A DNA stretch of 64,000 nucleotides from Levilactobacillus namurensis DSM 19117 (GTDB lineage Bacteria; Bacillota; Bacilli; Lactobacillales; Lactobacillaceae). The first letter of the stretch is position 1. Every line of letters begins with the position of its first letter. The DNA is taken from assembly GCF_001434785.1 (NCBI RefSeq), contig NZ_AZDT01000006.1, forward strand, positions 44,624-108,623, in the 5' to 3' direction. Below are positions 24,568-34,183 of this stretch, one piece after another. The translations under genes were made by a program, and so were the position numbers. The notes beneath the pieces were generated by a model, which ran no database searches, was not told the DNA's origin, and saw nothing but the letters and a program-made list of their open reading frames with translations.

Positions 24568-26330
24568 CCCTAAAAGAGCAATTGACAGTGGTGGGGGAAC
24601 TCTTCAAGTTCGCAGCCCCCTATAAATGGTTCTTCATTGGTTCGGTGTTATTATCAGCTTTTATTAGTGGTATCAACGTCTTCCTACCTTGGTTGCTCCA
24701 AGTTTACATGGATAACTTCTTGCGCCGGGGCAACGCGACGTTAGCGATTATGTGGCTGTTTGCGGGCCTGTATTTTCTGGGGATGGTGGTCAAAGCTGTT
24801 TCCCAGTTCTGGCAGGACTATACCAGTACCATGGGCGCTGAGTACATGCTGGAAAGCGTCCGACGTAAGATGTTTGCGGACCTGCACGGTAAGGGCATGC
24901 GGTACTTTGACCAAACACCGGGCGGGTCGATCCTGTCACGGTTAATGAACGATACCATGACGTTTTCCAACTTTTGGGCGTTGTTAAATACCCTGATCTT
25001 GGCCGTGTTTGCGGTGGTCTCGTCCTTTATTGCTATGGCCTTGACGGACTGGGGCGTCGCTTTGGCCACGCTGATCTTAGTGCCATTCTTACTGTTTGTG
25101 ATCTGGTACTACCAGAGCTTCAGTTCGCGGGTCTATCGGCGGATGCGGGAGCGCCTGAGTGAGCTGAACACCAAGCTGAGTGAAGCCATTACGGGAATTA
25201 GCGTGATTCAGGAGTTCCGGCAAGAAAAGCGGATGGCGACGGGGTTCAAAAAGACCAACCGCGCCTACTATGATACTCGGCGAGCGATGATCCGGACCAA
25301 CTCACTCCTGTTGAGCCCGATGATCAACCTGTTCTACGCCTTAGGAACGGTGATTGTCTTGGGGCTTTTCGGGATGCGGGGGATGCACCAGGTCGTTGCG
25401 GCCGGGGTAGTCTACGCGTTCATTACGTATTTGAACAACTTCTACAGCCCAATGAGTCAGATGATGGATAACCTAAGTGACTTTCAAAACGGGATGGTTG
25501 CGGGATCGCGGGTGATGCGTATCTTAAATGACCGTACGCTTGCCCCTCAGCAACACCCGGTGGCGGATGCGAAGATCACCCGTGGTAAGGTAGAATTCCG
25601 CCACGTGACCTTTGCTTATGATCAAGAGCACCCGGTTTTAAAGGATGTCTCGTTCGTAGCAGAACCTGGGCAGACCGTGGCCCTAGTGGGGGAAACGGGA
25701 TCGGGGAAGACCTCGACGATTAACGTGTTGATGCGCTTCTATGAATTTCAGAGTGGCCAGGTCTTGATCGATGACCGGGATATCCGGGAGTACCCAGCAG
25801 CGGAGTTACGGTCAAAGCTGGGACTGGTCTTGCAGGAACCGCAGTTGTTCTATGGCGATATCCAGAGCAACATTCGGATGTTTAATCCGAACATCTCGGA
25901 TGAACAGGTTCGGCAGGCCGCGAAGTTCGTGCAGGCCGATGAGTTCATTGACCGGTTACCGGAGGGCTATGCCACGGCGGTCTTAGAGCACGGGTCGGAG
26001 TACTCCGCGGGACAGCGGCAGTTGATTACCTTTGCACGGACGGTGGCGACGGACCCGAAGATCTTGATTCTCGATGAGGCCACGGCTAACGTGGATACGG
26101 AAACGGAAACCATGATTCAAACTGGTCTCCAGCGGCTGCAAGCGAACCGAACGACGGTAGCGATTGCGCACCGACTCTCGACGATTCAAAATGCGGACCT
26201 GATTCTGGTCTTGCATCAAGGAAAGATCGTGGAACGGGGAACGAATGATGAGCTGATGCAACATCACGGGTATTATTACGACATGATTCAGTTGCAAAAC
26301 GCCGCGCATGCGGATGACCTACAGTCATAA
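24525..26330 (+). CDS. Heterodimeric ABC exporter, catalytic subunit
   Basis: The 601-residue partner of the preceding gene has a six-helix exporter domain (to about residue 330), Walker A GETGSGKTS, and Walker B ILILDEATANVD with the catalytic Glu intact. Its ABC signature reads YSAGQRQ instead of LSGGQ. That is what is expected if the degenerate composite site is made from this signature and the partner's Walker motifs. Together the two subunits make one canonical and one degenerate ATP site. AGAGGGGGG precedes ATG inside the upstream gene. The closest type is the YheH/YheI or BmrCD multidrug class. Confidence 0.9.
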   Translation: MATKPHESAWARSMTLKEQLTVVGELFKFAAPYKWFFIGSVLLSAFISGINVFLPWLLQVYMDNFLRRGNATLAIMWLFAGLYFLGMVVKAVSQFWQDYTSTMGAEYMLESVRRKMFADLHGKGMRYFDQTPGGSILSRLMNDTMTFSNFWALLNTLILAVFAVVSSFIAMALTDWGVALATLILVPFLLFVIWYYQSFSSRVYRRMRERLSELNTKLSEAITGISVIQEFRQEKRMATGFKKTNRAYYDTRRAMIRTNSLLLSPMINLFYALGTVIVLGLFGMRGMHQVVAAGVVYAFITYLNNFYSPMSQMMDNLSDFQNGMVAGSRVMRILNDRTLAPQQHPVADAKITRGKVEFRHVTFAYDQEHPVLKDVSFVAEPGQTVALVGETGSGKTSTINVLMRFYEFQSGQVLIDDRDIREYPAAELRSKLGLVLQEPQLFYGDIQSNIRMFNPNISDEQVRQAAKFVQADEFIDRLPEGYATAVLEHGSEYSAGQRQLITFARTVATDPKILILDEATANVDTETETMIQTGLQRLQANRTTVAIAHRLSTIQNADLILVLHQGKIVERGTNDELMQHHGYYYDMIQLQNAAHADDLQS

Positions 26331-26375
26331 CCCCGCATTTGGGGCCTAACCTTGGCACCTAAAGACGCTAAAAAG

Positions 26376-26425
26376 AAAAATTCCGCCTCTCAAGTGGTTA
26401 AGTCATTTGAGAGGCGGAATTTTTT
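26376..26425. terminator. Bidirectional terminator between the ABC operon and plsC
   Basis: An almost perfect stem (AAAAATTCCGCCTCTCAA with its complement at 26408-26425) has A/T flanks on both sides. Confidence 0.9.
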
Positions 26426-26471
26426 CTGATTTTGATTTAAAATTGCGGGTGCAAGGGGTGCAACTGATCAA

Positions 26472-27119
26472 TCAGGCGTTAGGGTGTTCGTGGTGTTTCT
26501 CACCAGAGACGTCAACGTAATGGAAGTTCGGGTCGATTTCTTGGTCTAGTTGGTTGAAAGCCGCTTGCATCTGGGCTTCGACCTGTGCTTGACCTGCTTC
26601 GTCCAGCTTTAATTTACGGTCGATGGTAATCGGTTGGCCATAGGCGACCGTGATGTGTTGACGGCTGAAGAGCCGTTTGAACGTCAGTGGCCCTTGGTAG
26701 ACCGTGGGGATGAGCGGAACCTTCGCCATTTTGGCAATCACGGCCGCGCCCCCCTTGAGTTCTGACGAGTGACGACTTCCTGAGGGGAAGATGATCAGGG
26801 AAAGGTCACCTTGACGTAAAGTTCGGACAGGGGTTTTAATAACAGAAGGCCCCGGATGGTCCCGGTTGACCGGGAAGGCATTGGCATGGCGTAAGATCCA
26901 TCGTAAAATAGGGTTCTTAAAGAGTTCTTCTTTAGCCATAAAGCTAAATTGACGGGGACTGGCACCCAATGCAAAGTAGATGGGGTCGAACCAGGTCCGG
27001 TGCGGGCCCACCAGAATGTACGGGCCGTCTGGCAGCTCGTCACGGTGCAGGTAAGTTGGCCGACCGTTAATGACGTAGACGATGACCCGGATGATCCCCC
27101 GTAAAAACGAATAGAACAT
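26472..27119 (-). CDS. plsC: 1-acyl-sn-glycerol-3-phosphate acyltransferase
   Basis: The product is 215 residues. The enzyme acylates lysophosphatidate to phosphatidate in membrane phospholipid synthesis. The catalytic HX4D motif is HRTWFD near residue 35, followed by NRDH near 78 and FPSGSRHSS near 101. It also has the hydrophobic LIPTVYQGP segment near 126. It has an N-terminal hydrophobic anchor (MFYSFLRGIIRVIVYV). I use ATG 27119, preceded by GAGAGGAG, and not the upstream start at 27185. Phosphatidate is the substrate of cdsA, also in the window. The Ser in PSGSR (usually Glu in PEGTR) is a common Gram-positive variant. Confidence 0.9.
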   Translation of the reverse strand: MFYSFLRGIIRVIVYVINGRPTYLHRDELPDGPYILVGPHRTWFDPIYFALGASPRQFSFMAKEELFKNPILRWILRHANAFPVNRDHPGPSVIKTPVRTLRQGDLSLIIFPSGSRHSSELKGGAAVIAKMAKVPLIPTVYQGPLTFKRLFSRQHITVAYGQPITIDRKLKLDEAGQAQVEAQMQAAFNQLDQEIDPNFHYVDVSGEKHHEHPNA

Positions 27120-27221
27120 GTGTGACACTCCTCTCACAGTGAATCTGTATGAATCTAGTATGCAAAAAAAGTGCAGGAGTTGCAAGTTATCCTGTTAATC
27201 AGCAGTAGAAAGGAATTGCCG

Positions 27222-27971
27222 ATGACAAAACCAACGTTACGGCCGGATGAACGTATCGACCAACTCTATAGTCAAGATATTCAAATCATTCAAAGCCCAG
27301 AGGTGTTTGCCTTTTCCCTCGATGCGGTGCTTCTGGCGGCGTTCGCAAAGCTACCGGCTAGAGCGACCAGCCGCACGGTTGACCTGTGTGCGGGGAACGG
27401 AGCCGTGGGTCTGTTTATGAGCCACCGGACTAAAGGACAGATTGCGGAAGTCGAATTACAGCCGCGATTAGCCGACATGGCCCGGCGAAGTATCGCATTA
27501 AATGGGTTGGATGACCACATGACGGTGTACCAAGGCGACTTGGCACAGGTCAACCAGTGGATCCCTAAGGATTCGGTGGACGTGGTGACCTGCAACCCGC
27601 CGTACTTTGAGGACTTGCCGGATAGTCAGAAGAATCCGAACCAGTACCTGGCCATTGCACGGCACGAGATCACGACGAATCTGGCGACCATTGTGGCGAC
27701 GACTAGCGGCTTATTGAAGATGAACGGGAAGGCCTACTTTGTGCACCGCCCCGATCGATTACTTCAGCTCCTGACGCTGATGGGCCAACACCGGCTCGCA
27801 CCTAAGCGAATTCGATTAGTGTACCCTAAGCCGGGCAAGGAAGCCAACATGGTACTGGTAGAAGCTATTAAGGATGGTAAGCCAGGGGGACTTAGGTTCC
27901 CGGCTCCGCTGACGGTCTATGATGCAACGGGAAACTATCAAGCAGAAGTGAAGCGATTATTGTATGGATAA
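27222..27971 (+). CDS. tRNA1(Val) A37 N6-methyltransferase-like protein (TrmN6/YabB family)
   Basis: The product is 249 residues from ATG 27222, preceded by AAAGGAATTGCCG. It is a class I SAM-dependent methyltransferase with motif [13 protein letters not shown] near residue 50 and the N6-adenine motif VVTCNPPYF near 123. The N-terminal [20 protein letters not shown] is typical of the Gram-positive YabB family. The exact substrate is inferred from the family, not shown. It overlaps the GIY-YIG gene by eight bases; the same pair (yabB-yazA) is found together in Bacillus. Confidence 0.88.
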   Translation: MTKPTLRPDERIDQLYSQDIQIIQSPEVFAFSLDAVLLAAFAKLPARATSRTVDLCAGNGAVGLFMSHRTKGQIAEVELQPRLADMARRSIALNGLDDHMTVYQGDLAQVNQWIPKDSVDVVTCNPPYFEDLPDSQKNPNQYLAIARHEITTNLATIVATTSGLLKMNGKAYFVHRPDRLLQLLTLMGQHRLAPKRIRLVYPKPGKEANMVLVEAIKDGKPGGLRFPAPLTVYDATGNYQAEVKRLLYG

Positions 27972-28239
27972 TTCACAAACTTATTATTTCTATGTTTTAC
28001 TATGTGCTGACCAATCGCTGTATGGCGGGTTTACCACGGACGTGGCCAAACGCTTTGCGACGCATTTGGCAGGGAAGGGGGCCAAATATACGCGTGCGCA
28101 CAAACCTTTGCGGGTTTTGTACAGTGAAGCCTTTGATTCTAAGCACGATGCGTTACACGCAGAATGGGCGTTTAAGCATCAAAGTCGCCAAAAAAAGCTC
28201 CTTTTTTTAAAAAAACACGGGATTCAAGTAAAGATTTAG
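27964..28239 (+). CDS. yazA: GIY-YIG domain protein (YazA/UPF0213 family)
   Basis: The 91-residue product has the variant GIY-YIG motif [18 protein letters not shown] at residues 5-22 and the conserved KAKYTR-type segment [17 protein letters not shown]. Members may be structure-specific nucleases, but no function is established for the short YazA group. It overlaps the methyltransferase gene by eight bases, so the two are coupled. The C-terminus is Lys-rich. A short T/A tract inside its end is not a terminator. Confidence 0.9.
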   Translation: MDNSQTYYFYVLLCADQSLYGGFTTDVAKRFATHLAGKGAKYTRAHKPLRVLYSEAFDSKHDALHAEWAFKHQSRQKKLLFLKKHGIQVKI

Positions 28240-28268
28240 CTCCTTGACTAATCAAACAACAGATTTTG

Positions 28269-28277
28269 TGTTAAACT
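28269..28277 (+). promoter_or_regulatory. Extended -10 promoter of the D-LDH gene
   Basis: TGTTAAACT is an extended -10 (TGnTAAACT). The TTGACT at 28243-28248 is too far upstream to be its -35. The D-LDH start codon is 52 bases on. Confidence 0.45.
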
Positions 28278-28329
28278 GTACAAGTGCATCAGATATACAG
28301 GAAGTAGAATTTTAAGGAGGAACTTTACT

Positions 28330-29325
28330 GTGAAGATTATTGCTTATGGAATTCGCGACGACGAACAACCTTACTTGGAACAATGGTCTAAGGATCAAGG
28401 TATCGAAGTTAAGGCTGTTAAGGAACTGCTGGATGACAGCACGGTTGATTTAGCTAAGGGCTATGACGGTGCCGTTGTCTACCAACAAAAGCCTTACACG
28501 GCTTCCGTATTAGACAAGTTAGCCGCTAACGGTGTAACGAACTTGTCTTTACGGAACGTGGGTGTTGATAACGTTGATGCTGACGCTGTTAAGCGTAACG
28601 GCTTCAAGGTTACTAACGTTCCTGCATACTCCCCAGAAGCAATCGCTGAATTCACGGTTACTGAATTAATGCGGTTATTACGTCGGACGCCTACGTTCGA
28701 CCGTAAGCAAGCTAATGGTGACCTGCGGTGGGCTCCAGATATCGCCGACGAATTGAACTCCATGACGGTTGGTGTTGTGGCTACTGGTCGGATCGGCCGG
28801 GCCGCTATGAAGATTTACCAAGGCTTCGGTGCCAAGGTTATCGCTTACGATGTCTTCCATAACCCTGAATTGGAAAAGCAAGGGATCTACGTGGACACGA
28901 TGGACGAATTATACGCCCAAGCTGACGTTATTTCCTTGCACGCTCCTGCAACCAAGGACAACGAAAAGATGATCAACGATGACGCCTTCAGCAAGATGAA
29001 GGATGGCGTTTGGTTGTTGAACCCTGCCCGTGGTGCCCTCGTTGACACGGATGCTTTGATCCGTGCCCTGGACAGCGGTAAGGTTGCCGGTGCTGCCTTG
29101 GATGTTTACGAAGACGAAGTTGGAATCTTTAACACTGACTTTGGTAGCTTCGATGCTATTCCAGACGAACGGTTGAAGAACTTGATGAAGCGCGAAAACG
29201 TGCTGGTAAGCCCACACATCGCCTTCTACACCAAGACTGCCGTTAAGAACATGGTTCAATATGCTTTGAACAACAACAAGCAGTTAATTGAAACGGGTAA
29301 GGCTGACAACGTGGTTAAGTTCTAA
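28330..29325 (+). CDS. ldhD: D-lactate dehydrogenase (D-2-hydroxyacid dehydrogenase family)
   Basis: The 331-residue enzyme reduces pyruvate to D-lactate with NADH, the terminal redox step of fermentation. The catalytic triad is visible: Arg in LNPARGALVD near residue 235, Glu in DVYEDEVG near 264, and His in SPHIAFYT near 296. The usual GXGXXG NAD motif reads ATGRIG (VGVVATGRIGRA), with the first Gly replaced by Ala. The start is GTG 28330, with AAGGAGG upstream. Codon use is strongly biased, like rpsB and tsf, so expression is probably high. A bidirectional terminator follows. Confidence 0.93.
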   Translation: MKIIAYGIRDDEQPYLEQWSKDQGIEVKAVKELLDDSTVDLAKGYDGAVVYQQKPYTASVLDKLAANGVTNLSLRNVGVDNVDADAVKRNGFKVTNVPAYSPEAIAEFTVTELMRLLRRTPTFDRKQANGDLRWAPDIADELNSMTVGVVATGRIGRAAMKIYQGFGAKVIAYDVFHNPELEKQGIYVDTMDELYAQADVISLHAPATKDNEKMINDDAFSKMKDGVWLLNPARGALVDTDALIRALDSGKVAGAALDVYEDEVGIFNTDFGSFDAIPDERLKNLMKRENVLVSPHIAFYTKTAVKNMVQYALNNNKQLIETGKADNVVKF

Positions 29326-29350
29326 GACGTTTCAGAAACTCGATGAATCT

Positions 29351-29386
29351 AAAAAGGCCATCAGCATTTGCTGATGACCTTTTTTG
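29351..29386. terminator. Bidirectional terminator between D-LDH and the HAD gene
   Basis: The arms AAAAAGGCCATCAGCA and TGCTGATGACCTTTTT pair with one mismatch and a two-base loop. Confidence 0.9.
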
Positions 29387-29390
29387 TGGC

Positions 29391-30113
29391 TTATGCCGTC
29401 CGCGTTAGGGTGGTGAGGGCCAGTAACAGGTCCTGCAACTCCGCGGGATTCTCTACGGTCTGATCGGGGATCCAATCGCCGTCAGGAACTTCTAGATTGC
29501 GGTGATTGAACCAGAAGGCTTGCCAGCCAGCCTGTTTGGCGGCTCGCACGTCCATACTGTAGCAATCACCGACGTAGACGCTCTCGCTGGCCCGTAGGTT
29601 CAACCGACGATTCATCGCGGTGAAGATCTGGGGGTCGGGCTTGGCTAGACCGACTTCTTCGGACGTCAGGATAGCGTCGCGGTCGATCCAGCGGTGCATA
29701 TTCAAGTTCATCACTTTGGTCAACTGGTGTTCCGTGTGACCATTTGTGATAATTCCCAATTGATAGCGCGCCTTAAGCTGATCAAGCGCGGTTGCTAGTC
29801 CAGGAAAAAGTTTGATTTCTTGAAGCCCTTGTTGGTACGCTTCTTGGAAGGCTAGGGCGGCCTCTGGAGTAACCGGTGGTAAGTCCTGAACGTGCAGAGC
29901 AGCGTTCAAACGTTGAACGGCCATTTCATCGGCCGACCAATTTCCCTTAGCCAACTGTGCGTAAGCCGCCGCACTTTGGCGCCGGTAAGCCTGAAACGTC
30001 GGGGTCAAATCAAAACTGGATGGAAGCTGAACAATCGGCGCGAGGGCAGCTACAAAAGGTGCCTTTTGGTCGTAGAGCGTGTCATCAACATCAAAGACGA
30101 CCGCTTTTATCAT
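29391..30113 (-). CDS. HAD-family hydrolase (YjjG-like phosphatase)
   Basis: The 240-residue product has all four HAD motifs: FDVDDTLYD at residues 7-15, ITNGHTEHQL near 117, the Lys in LAKPDPQIF near 152, and VGDCYSMDVRAAKQAGW near 176. An alpha-helical cap lies between motifs I and II, as in the YjjG nucleotidase/phosphatase group. The substrate is unknown. AGGAGG precedes ATG. It is convergent with D-LDH and divergent from rpsB. Confidence 0.9.
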   Translation of the reverse strand: MIKAVVFDVDDTLYDQKAPFVAALAPIVQLPSSFDLTPTFQAYRRQSAAAYAQLAKGNWSADEMAVQRLNAALHVQDLPPVTPEAALAFQEAYQQGLQEIKLFPGLATALDQLKARYQLGIITNGHTEHQLTKVMNLNMHRWIDRDAILTSEEVGLAKPDPQIFTAMNRRLNLRASESVYVGDCYSMDVRAAKQAGWQAFWFNHRNLEVPDGDWIPDQTVENPAELQDLLLALTTLTRTA

Positions 30114-30199
30114 GTGCGTTTCCTCCTGTCTAAGTCCCTAGCAGTTTATCACACCTCAGCCTAAAAGCCAATTTTTCGTAAAATATTCCAGGATTTAGC

Positions 30200-30228
30200 T
30201 TGTGTTTAGTCGGTTCGTTTTGTATAAT
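30200..30228 (+). promoter_or_regulatory. rpsB promoter
   Basis: TTGTGT (30200-30205) and TATAAT (30223-30228) are spaced by 17 bases. This leaves a leader of about 115 bases before rpsB. Confidence 0.75.
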
Positions 30229-30234
30229 AACTGT

Positions 30235-30349
30235 CGGTGCGTATGCGCCAATTCACACCTGACGTGATGGCCTCGGTAGTGCTCGGGAGAGTTCTGGGGT
30301 CGTGTGAGCGTTGGGGAGGAAATCAAAAACTATTTGGAGGCATTTTACT
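30235..30349 (+). promoter_or_regulatory. Structured rpsB 5' leader (possible S2 autoregulatory element)
   Basis: The leader holds a hairpin GGTGC-GTAT-GCGCC near 30236-30249 and a longer-range helix pairing TCACAC with GTGTGA across about 40 bases. The rpsB RBS TTTGGAGG (30333-30340) follows. Ribosomal-protein leaders are often bound by their product, but I do not recognise a named element here. Confidence 0.4.
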
Positions 30350-31153
30350 ATGGCTGTTATTTCCATGAAACAACTGCTTGAAGCCGGTGTCCACTTTGGT
30401 CACCAAACCCGTCGTTGGAACCCTAAGATGAAGCAATACATCTTTACGGAACGGAACGGTATCTACATCATCGACTTACAAAAGACGGTGAAGTTGATCG
30501 ATGCTGCTTACAACTACATGAAGGACGAAGCATCTAAGGGTGCCGTTGTTCTGTTCGTTGGGACTAAGAAGCAAGCTCAAGACTCCATCGAAGAGGAAGC
30601 TACCCGTGCGGGTCAATTCTACGTTAACCACCGTTGGTTAGGTGGAACGTTGACCAACTGGGAAACGATCCAAACGCGGATCAAGCGGCTTAAAGATTTG
30701 AAGAAGATGGCCACTGATGGGACGTTCGACGTCTTACCTAAGAAGGAAGTTTCCTTGTTGAAGAAGTCTCAAGACAAGTTGGAACGGTTCTTAGGCGGGA
30801 TCGAAGACATGCCTAAGTTACCTGACGTTATGTTCATCGTTGACCCACGTAAGGAACAAATCGCGGTTCACGAAGCACAAAAGTTGAACATTCCGATCGT
30901 TGCGATGGTTGATACCAACACTGACCCAGACGACATCGACGTTGTGATTCCTTCTAACGACGACGCTATCCGTGCCGTTCGTTTGATCACTTCCAAGATG
31001 GCTGATGCCATTGTTGAAGGCCGTCAGGGTGAAGACCAAGTTGACGAAAAGACTTTCGAAGGCAAGAAGGATGACGCTGCTAAGGATAACAAGGCAAAGT
31101 CTGACAACTCCATGGAAGACATCGTTAACGCTGTTGAAGGCGACAACAAGTAA
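30350..31153 (+). CDS. rpsB: 30S ribosomal protein S2
   Basis: The product is 267 residues. The N-terminus [19 protein letters not shown] is the hallmark of S2, followed by [10 protein letters not shown] and the [11 protein letters not shown] segment. ATG 30350 lies nine bases after TTTGGAGG, so the longer frame from 30311 is rejected. The last 40 residues are an acidic and Lys-rich tail usual for lactobacilli. It starts the rpsB-tsf-pyrH-frr cluster, although terminators split it into separate units. Codons are strongly biased to abundant tRNAs. Confidence 0.98.
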   Translation: MAVISMKQLLEAGVHFGHQTRRWNPKMKQYIFTERNGIYIIDLQKTVKLIDAAYNYMKDEASKGAVVLFVGTKKQAQDSIEEEATRAGQFYVNHRWLGGTLTNWETIQTRIKRLKDLKKMATDGTFDVLPKKEVSLLKKSQDKLERFLGGIEDMPKLPDVMFIVDPRKEQIAVHEAQKLNIPIVAMVDTNTDPDDIDVVIPSNDDAIRAVRLITSKMADAIVEGRQGEDQVDEKTFEGKKDDAAKDNKAKSDNSMEDIVNAVEGDNK

Positions 31154-31208
31154 TTAAATGCGGAGTTCCCTGCGGGGGACCTTCCAAATATATGCTTTAA
31201 AGCACCTT

Positions 31209-31260
31209 AGGCTGGCTTAATTAGGACCGATCATGGCCTGAGATTGAGTCAGCCTTTTTT
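31209..31260 (+). terminator. Terminator or attenuator between rpsB and tsf
   Basis: The arms AGGCTG and CAGCCT (31209-31214, 31250-31255) enclose further pairing and precede T6. No separate tsf promoter is obvious, so partial read-through is likely. Confidence 0.7.
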
Positions 31261-31303
31261 GGTGAATTGAATCCACTATTTTAAATTGAGGAGGCCATGA
31301 CAC

Positions 31304-32188
31304 ATGGCAAGCAAGATTACGGCGGCACAAGTTAAGGAATTACGTGACAAGACGCAAGTCGGTATGATGGACGCAAAGAAGGCCCTGGTTGCTTCTGAAG
31401 GCGACATGGACAAGGCCATCGACTTCCTGCGTGAAAAGGGAATCGCTAAGGCTAAGAAGAAGAGCGGTAACGTTGCGGCAAACGGTTTAGCTAAGGTGGA
31501 AGTTGCGGGTAACACGGCAGCCATCATCGAAGTTAACTCCGAAACGGACTTCGTGGCCACTAACGACACGTTCAACGGCTTAGTTGACACGATTGCGGAC
31601 ACGATTGCTAAGCAAGAACCAGCTGACTTGGATGCTGCTTTGGCATTGAATACGGCTGATGGGAGCACCATCAACGACGCCATCGTGAAGACCACGCAAG
31701 TGACTAGCGAAAACGTTCAATTACGGCGGTTTGCTGTGGTTAAGAAGACCGACAGCCAAGTCTTTGGTGCTTACTTACACCAAGGTGGCCAAATCGCTGC
31801 GTTGGTAACGTTGGACGGTGCTGACGAAGCAACCGCTAAGGACGTTGCGATGCACGTTGCGGCTATCAACCCAGAATTTGTTTCCCGTGAAGACATCCCA
31901 GCCGACCGGTTGGCTCACGAACGGGAAGTTCTGAAGCAAGAAGCTTTGAACGAAGGCAAGCCTGAAAAGATCGTTGAAAAGATGGTCGAAGGTCGTCTGC
32001 ACAAGTTCTTATCTGAAATCAGCTTAGCTGACCAACCATTCGTTAAGGATGGCGACCAAACGGTTAGCCAATTTGTTGCCAGCAAGGGTGGCAAGTTAGT
32101 GAACTTTGTTCGTTACGAAGTTGGTGAAGGTATCGAAAAGCCAACGGTTGACCTGGCCAAGGAAGTCCAAGACCAAATCAACGGTTAA
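31304..32188 (+). CDS. tsf: Translation elongation factor Ts
   Basis: The 294-residue protein is the nucleotide exchange factor for EF-Tu. The N-terminal UBA-like segment [21 protein letters not shown] and the signature [16 protein letters not shown] are present, followed by [10 protein letters not shown] in the form [12 protein letters not shown] near residue 75. The length is standard. GAGGAGG precedes ATG. It follows rpsB in the order conserved in nearly all bacteria. Confidence 0.98.
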   Translation: MASKITAAQVKELRDKTQVGMMDAKKALVASEGDMDKAIDFLREKGIAKAKKKSGNVAANGLAKVEVAGNTAAIIEVNSETDFVATNDTFNGLVDTIADTIAKQEPADLDAALALNTADGSTINDAIVKTTQVTSENVQLRRFAVVKKTDSQVFGAYLHQGGQIAALVTLDGADEATAKDVAMHVAAINPEFVSREDIPADRLAHEREVLKQEALNEGKPEKIVEKMVEGRLHKFLSEISLADQPFVKDGDQTVSQFVASKGGKLVNFVRYEVGEGIEKPTVDLAKEVQDQING

Positions 32189-32208
32189 GATAAGCGTTAA
32201 CCGAAAAG

Positions 32209-32239
32209 GCGTAGCTGCCCAGGCAGTCTACGCTTTTTT
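32209..32239 (+). terminator. Intrinsic terminator after tsf
   Basis: The arms GCGTAGCTGCC and GGCAGTCTACGC pair with one bulged T and are followed by T6. Confidence 0.85.
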
Positions 32240-32278
32240 GATGAACATTTTTCTAACGAAATGGTGAATTCACAACAC

Positions 32279-32307
32279 CTGACTATCACTAACCCTGGGA
32301 ATATGAT
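32279..32307 (+). promoter_or_regulatory. pyrH promoter
   Basis: CTGACT (32279-32284) and TATGAT (32302-32307) are spaced by 17 bases, 36 bases before pyrH. Confidence 0.65.
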
Positions 32308-32309
32308 AA

Positions 32310-33068
<759 letters not shown>

Positions 33069-33073
33069 TTAAG

Positions 33074-33631
33074 ATGGCAGATCAGATTATTACAACCGCA
33101 TCAAGTAAAATGAAAAAGGCCGAAGAAGCCTTGAAACGGGAACTGGGAACGATTCGGGCCGGCCGGGCCAACGCCAGCATCCTGAACCGGGTCATGGTGG
33201 AATACTATGGCACCCAGACGCCATTGAACCAAGTGGCATCCATCACGATTCCTGAACCCCGGGTGCTGATGATCACGCCGTTCGATAAGTCGTCTTTAGA
33301 TGACATTGAACGGGGAATCTTGGAATCCGATGTCGGCATCACGCCTTCCAACGACGGTTCGGCTATTCGGTTGGTCATTCCACAGTTAACCGAGGAACGG
33401 CGTAAGGAAATCGCTAAGCAAGTTAAGGCCACCGCTGAAAGTGGTAAGGTTGCCGTGCGGAACGTTCGACGGGAAGCCATGGATAGCCTGAAGAAGGGCC
33501 ACAAGGATGGCGATTACACGGATGACCAACTCCATAACTTAGAGGACCAAGTTCAAAAGGAAACGGATAAGGCCATCAAGGGTGTCGACGCCATTGCGGC
33601 GGATAAAGAAAAAGAAGTTATGACGGACTAG
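33074..33631 (+). CDS. frr: Ribosome recycling factor
   Basis: The 185-residue factor splits post-termination ribosomes with EF-G. The helical N-terminus and the signature [29 protein letters not shown] segment near residues 24-48 identify it, as does VRNVRRE near 134. Length is standard. It follows pyrH by five bases and precedes an unrecognised gene by 28 bases. Confidence 0.98.
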   Translation: MADQIITTASSKMKKAEEALKRELGTIRAGRANASILNRVMVEYYGTQTPLNQVASITIPEPRVLMITPFDKSSLDDIERGILESDVGITPSNDGSAIRLVIPQLTEERRKEIAKQVKATAESGKVAVRNVRREAMDSLKKGHKDGDYTDDQLHNLEDQVQKETDKAIKGVDAIAADKEKEVMTD

Positions 33632-33659
33632 TTACCGACTAAAAGGAGAGTGCTGGATT

Positions 33660-34082
33660 ATGGCAGAAGATAACCAACAAGAACCAGAAAACATTGAAAT
33701 CACCCCCGGTTCCAAAGAATTTGGGAAGATGGTCTTTCGTTTGAACAACCCGGTCAACGCCGAGAATGTTTCGGTCTTGAACTACAACGGTGCTGAATTG
33801 GAGGAAATCCAAGACGGTGTCTACGCCCAACCAGCTTTTGTCAGTGATGATTTCAACTTGTTCTTCGTGGTCACCCAATTGATTGGGGATGACTGGATCG
33901 TGGCGTTCTCCAAGGCCACGATTGAGAACGGCAACGAAATCACCGACTTATCCGATCCGTTACCAACGGGTGAGGGCTTGAACCTGTTGGGGCAAGTTAG
34001 CGCCGAAGACGCAAATAACCTGTTGAGCTATTTTGGCACGTTAACGGATGCGAAACGCGGTGAATGGCGGTTAATCGAATAA
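33660..34082 (+). CDS. Acidic protein of unknown function
   Basis: The 140-residue product is strongly acidic (many Glu/Asp, few Lys/Arg) with no signal peptide or membrane helix. The body (GKMVFRLNNPVNAENVSVLNYNG, FNLFFVVTQLIGDDWIVAF in two stretches) looks beta-rich. I recognise no family. AAAGGAGAG is nine or so bases before ATG. It lies 28 bases after frr and is followed by a strong terminator, so it is the last gene of the pyrH-frr message. The usual neighbour of frr in Firmicutes is uppS directly, so this gene is an insertion in a conserved locus. Confidence 0.8.
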   Translation: MAEDNQQEPENIEITPGSKEFGKMVFRLNNPVNAENVSVLNYNGAELEEIQDGVYAQPAFVSDDFNLFFVVTQLIGDDWIVAFSKATIENGNEITDLSDPLPTGEGLNLLGQVSAEDANNLLSYFGTLTDAKRGEWRLIE

Positions 34083-34114
34083 TCGCACAAAGCTAAAGAT
34101 TTCGCACAATTTTG

Positions 34115-34145
34115 GGGCTAGGATAGTATCCTAGCCCTTTTTTTG
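34115..34145 (+). terminator. Intrinsic terminator before uppS
   Basis: The 10-bp arms GGGCTAGGAT and ATCCTAGCCC with a three-base loop are followed by T8, so it should be strong. Confidence 0.92.
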
Positions 34146-34183
34146 TTAAGATGAGAGGTTGTAAAGAGCAATGGAGGTGCGCT

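Noticed and set aside
28243..28277. TTGACT paired with TAAACT as a standard promoter for D-LDH
   Set aside because: The spacing is over 20 bases; an extended -10 alone is more plausible.
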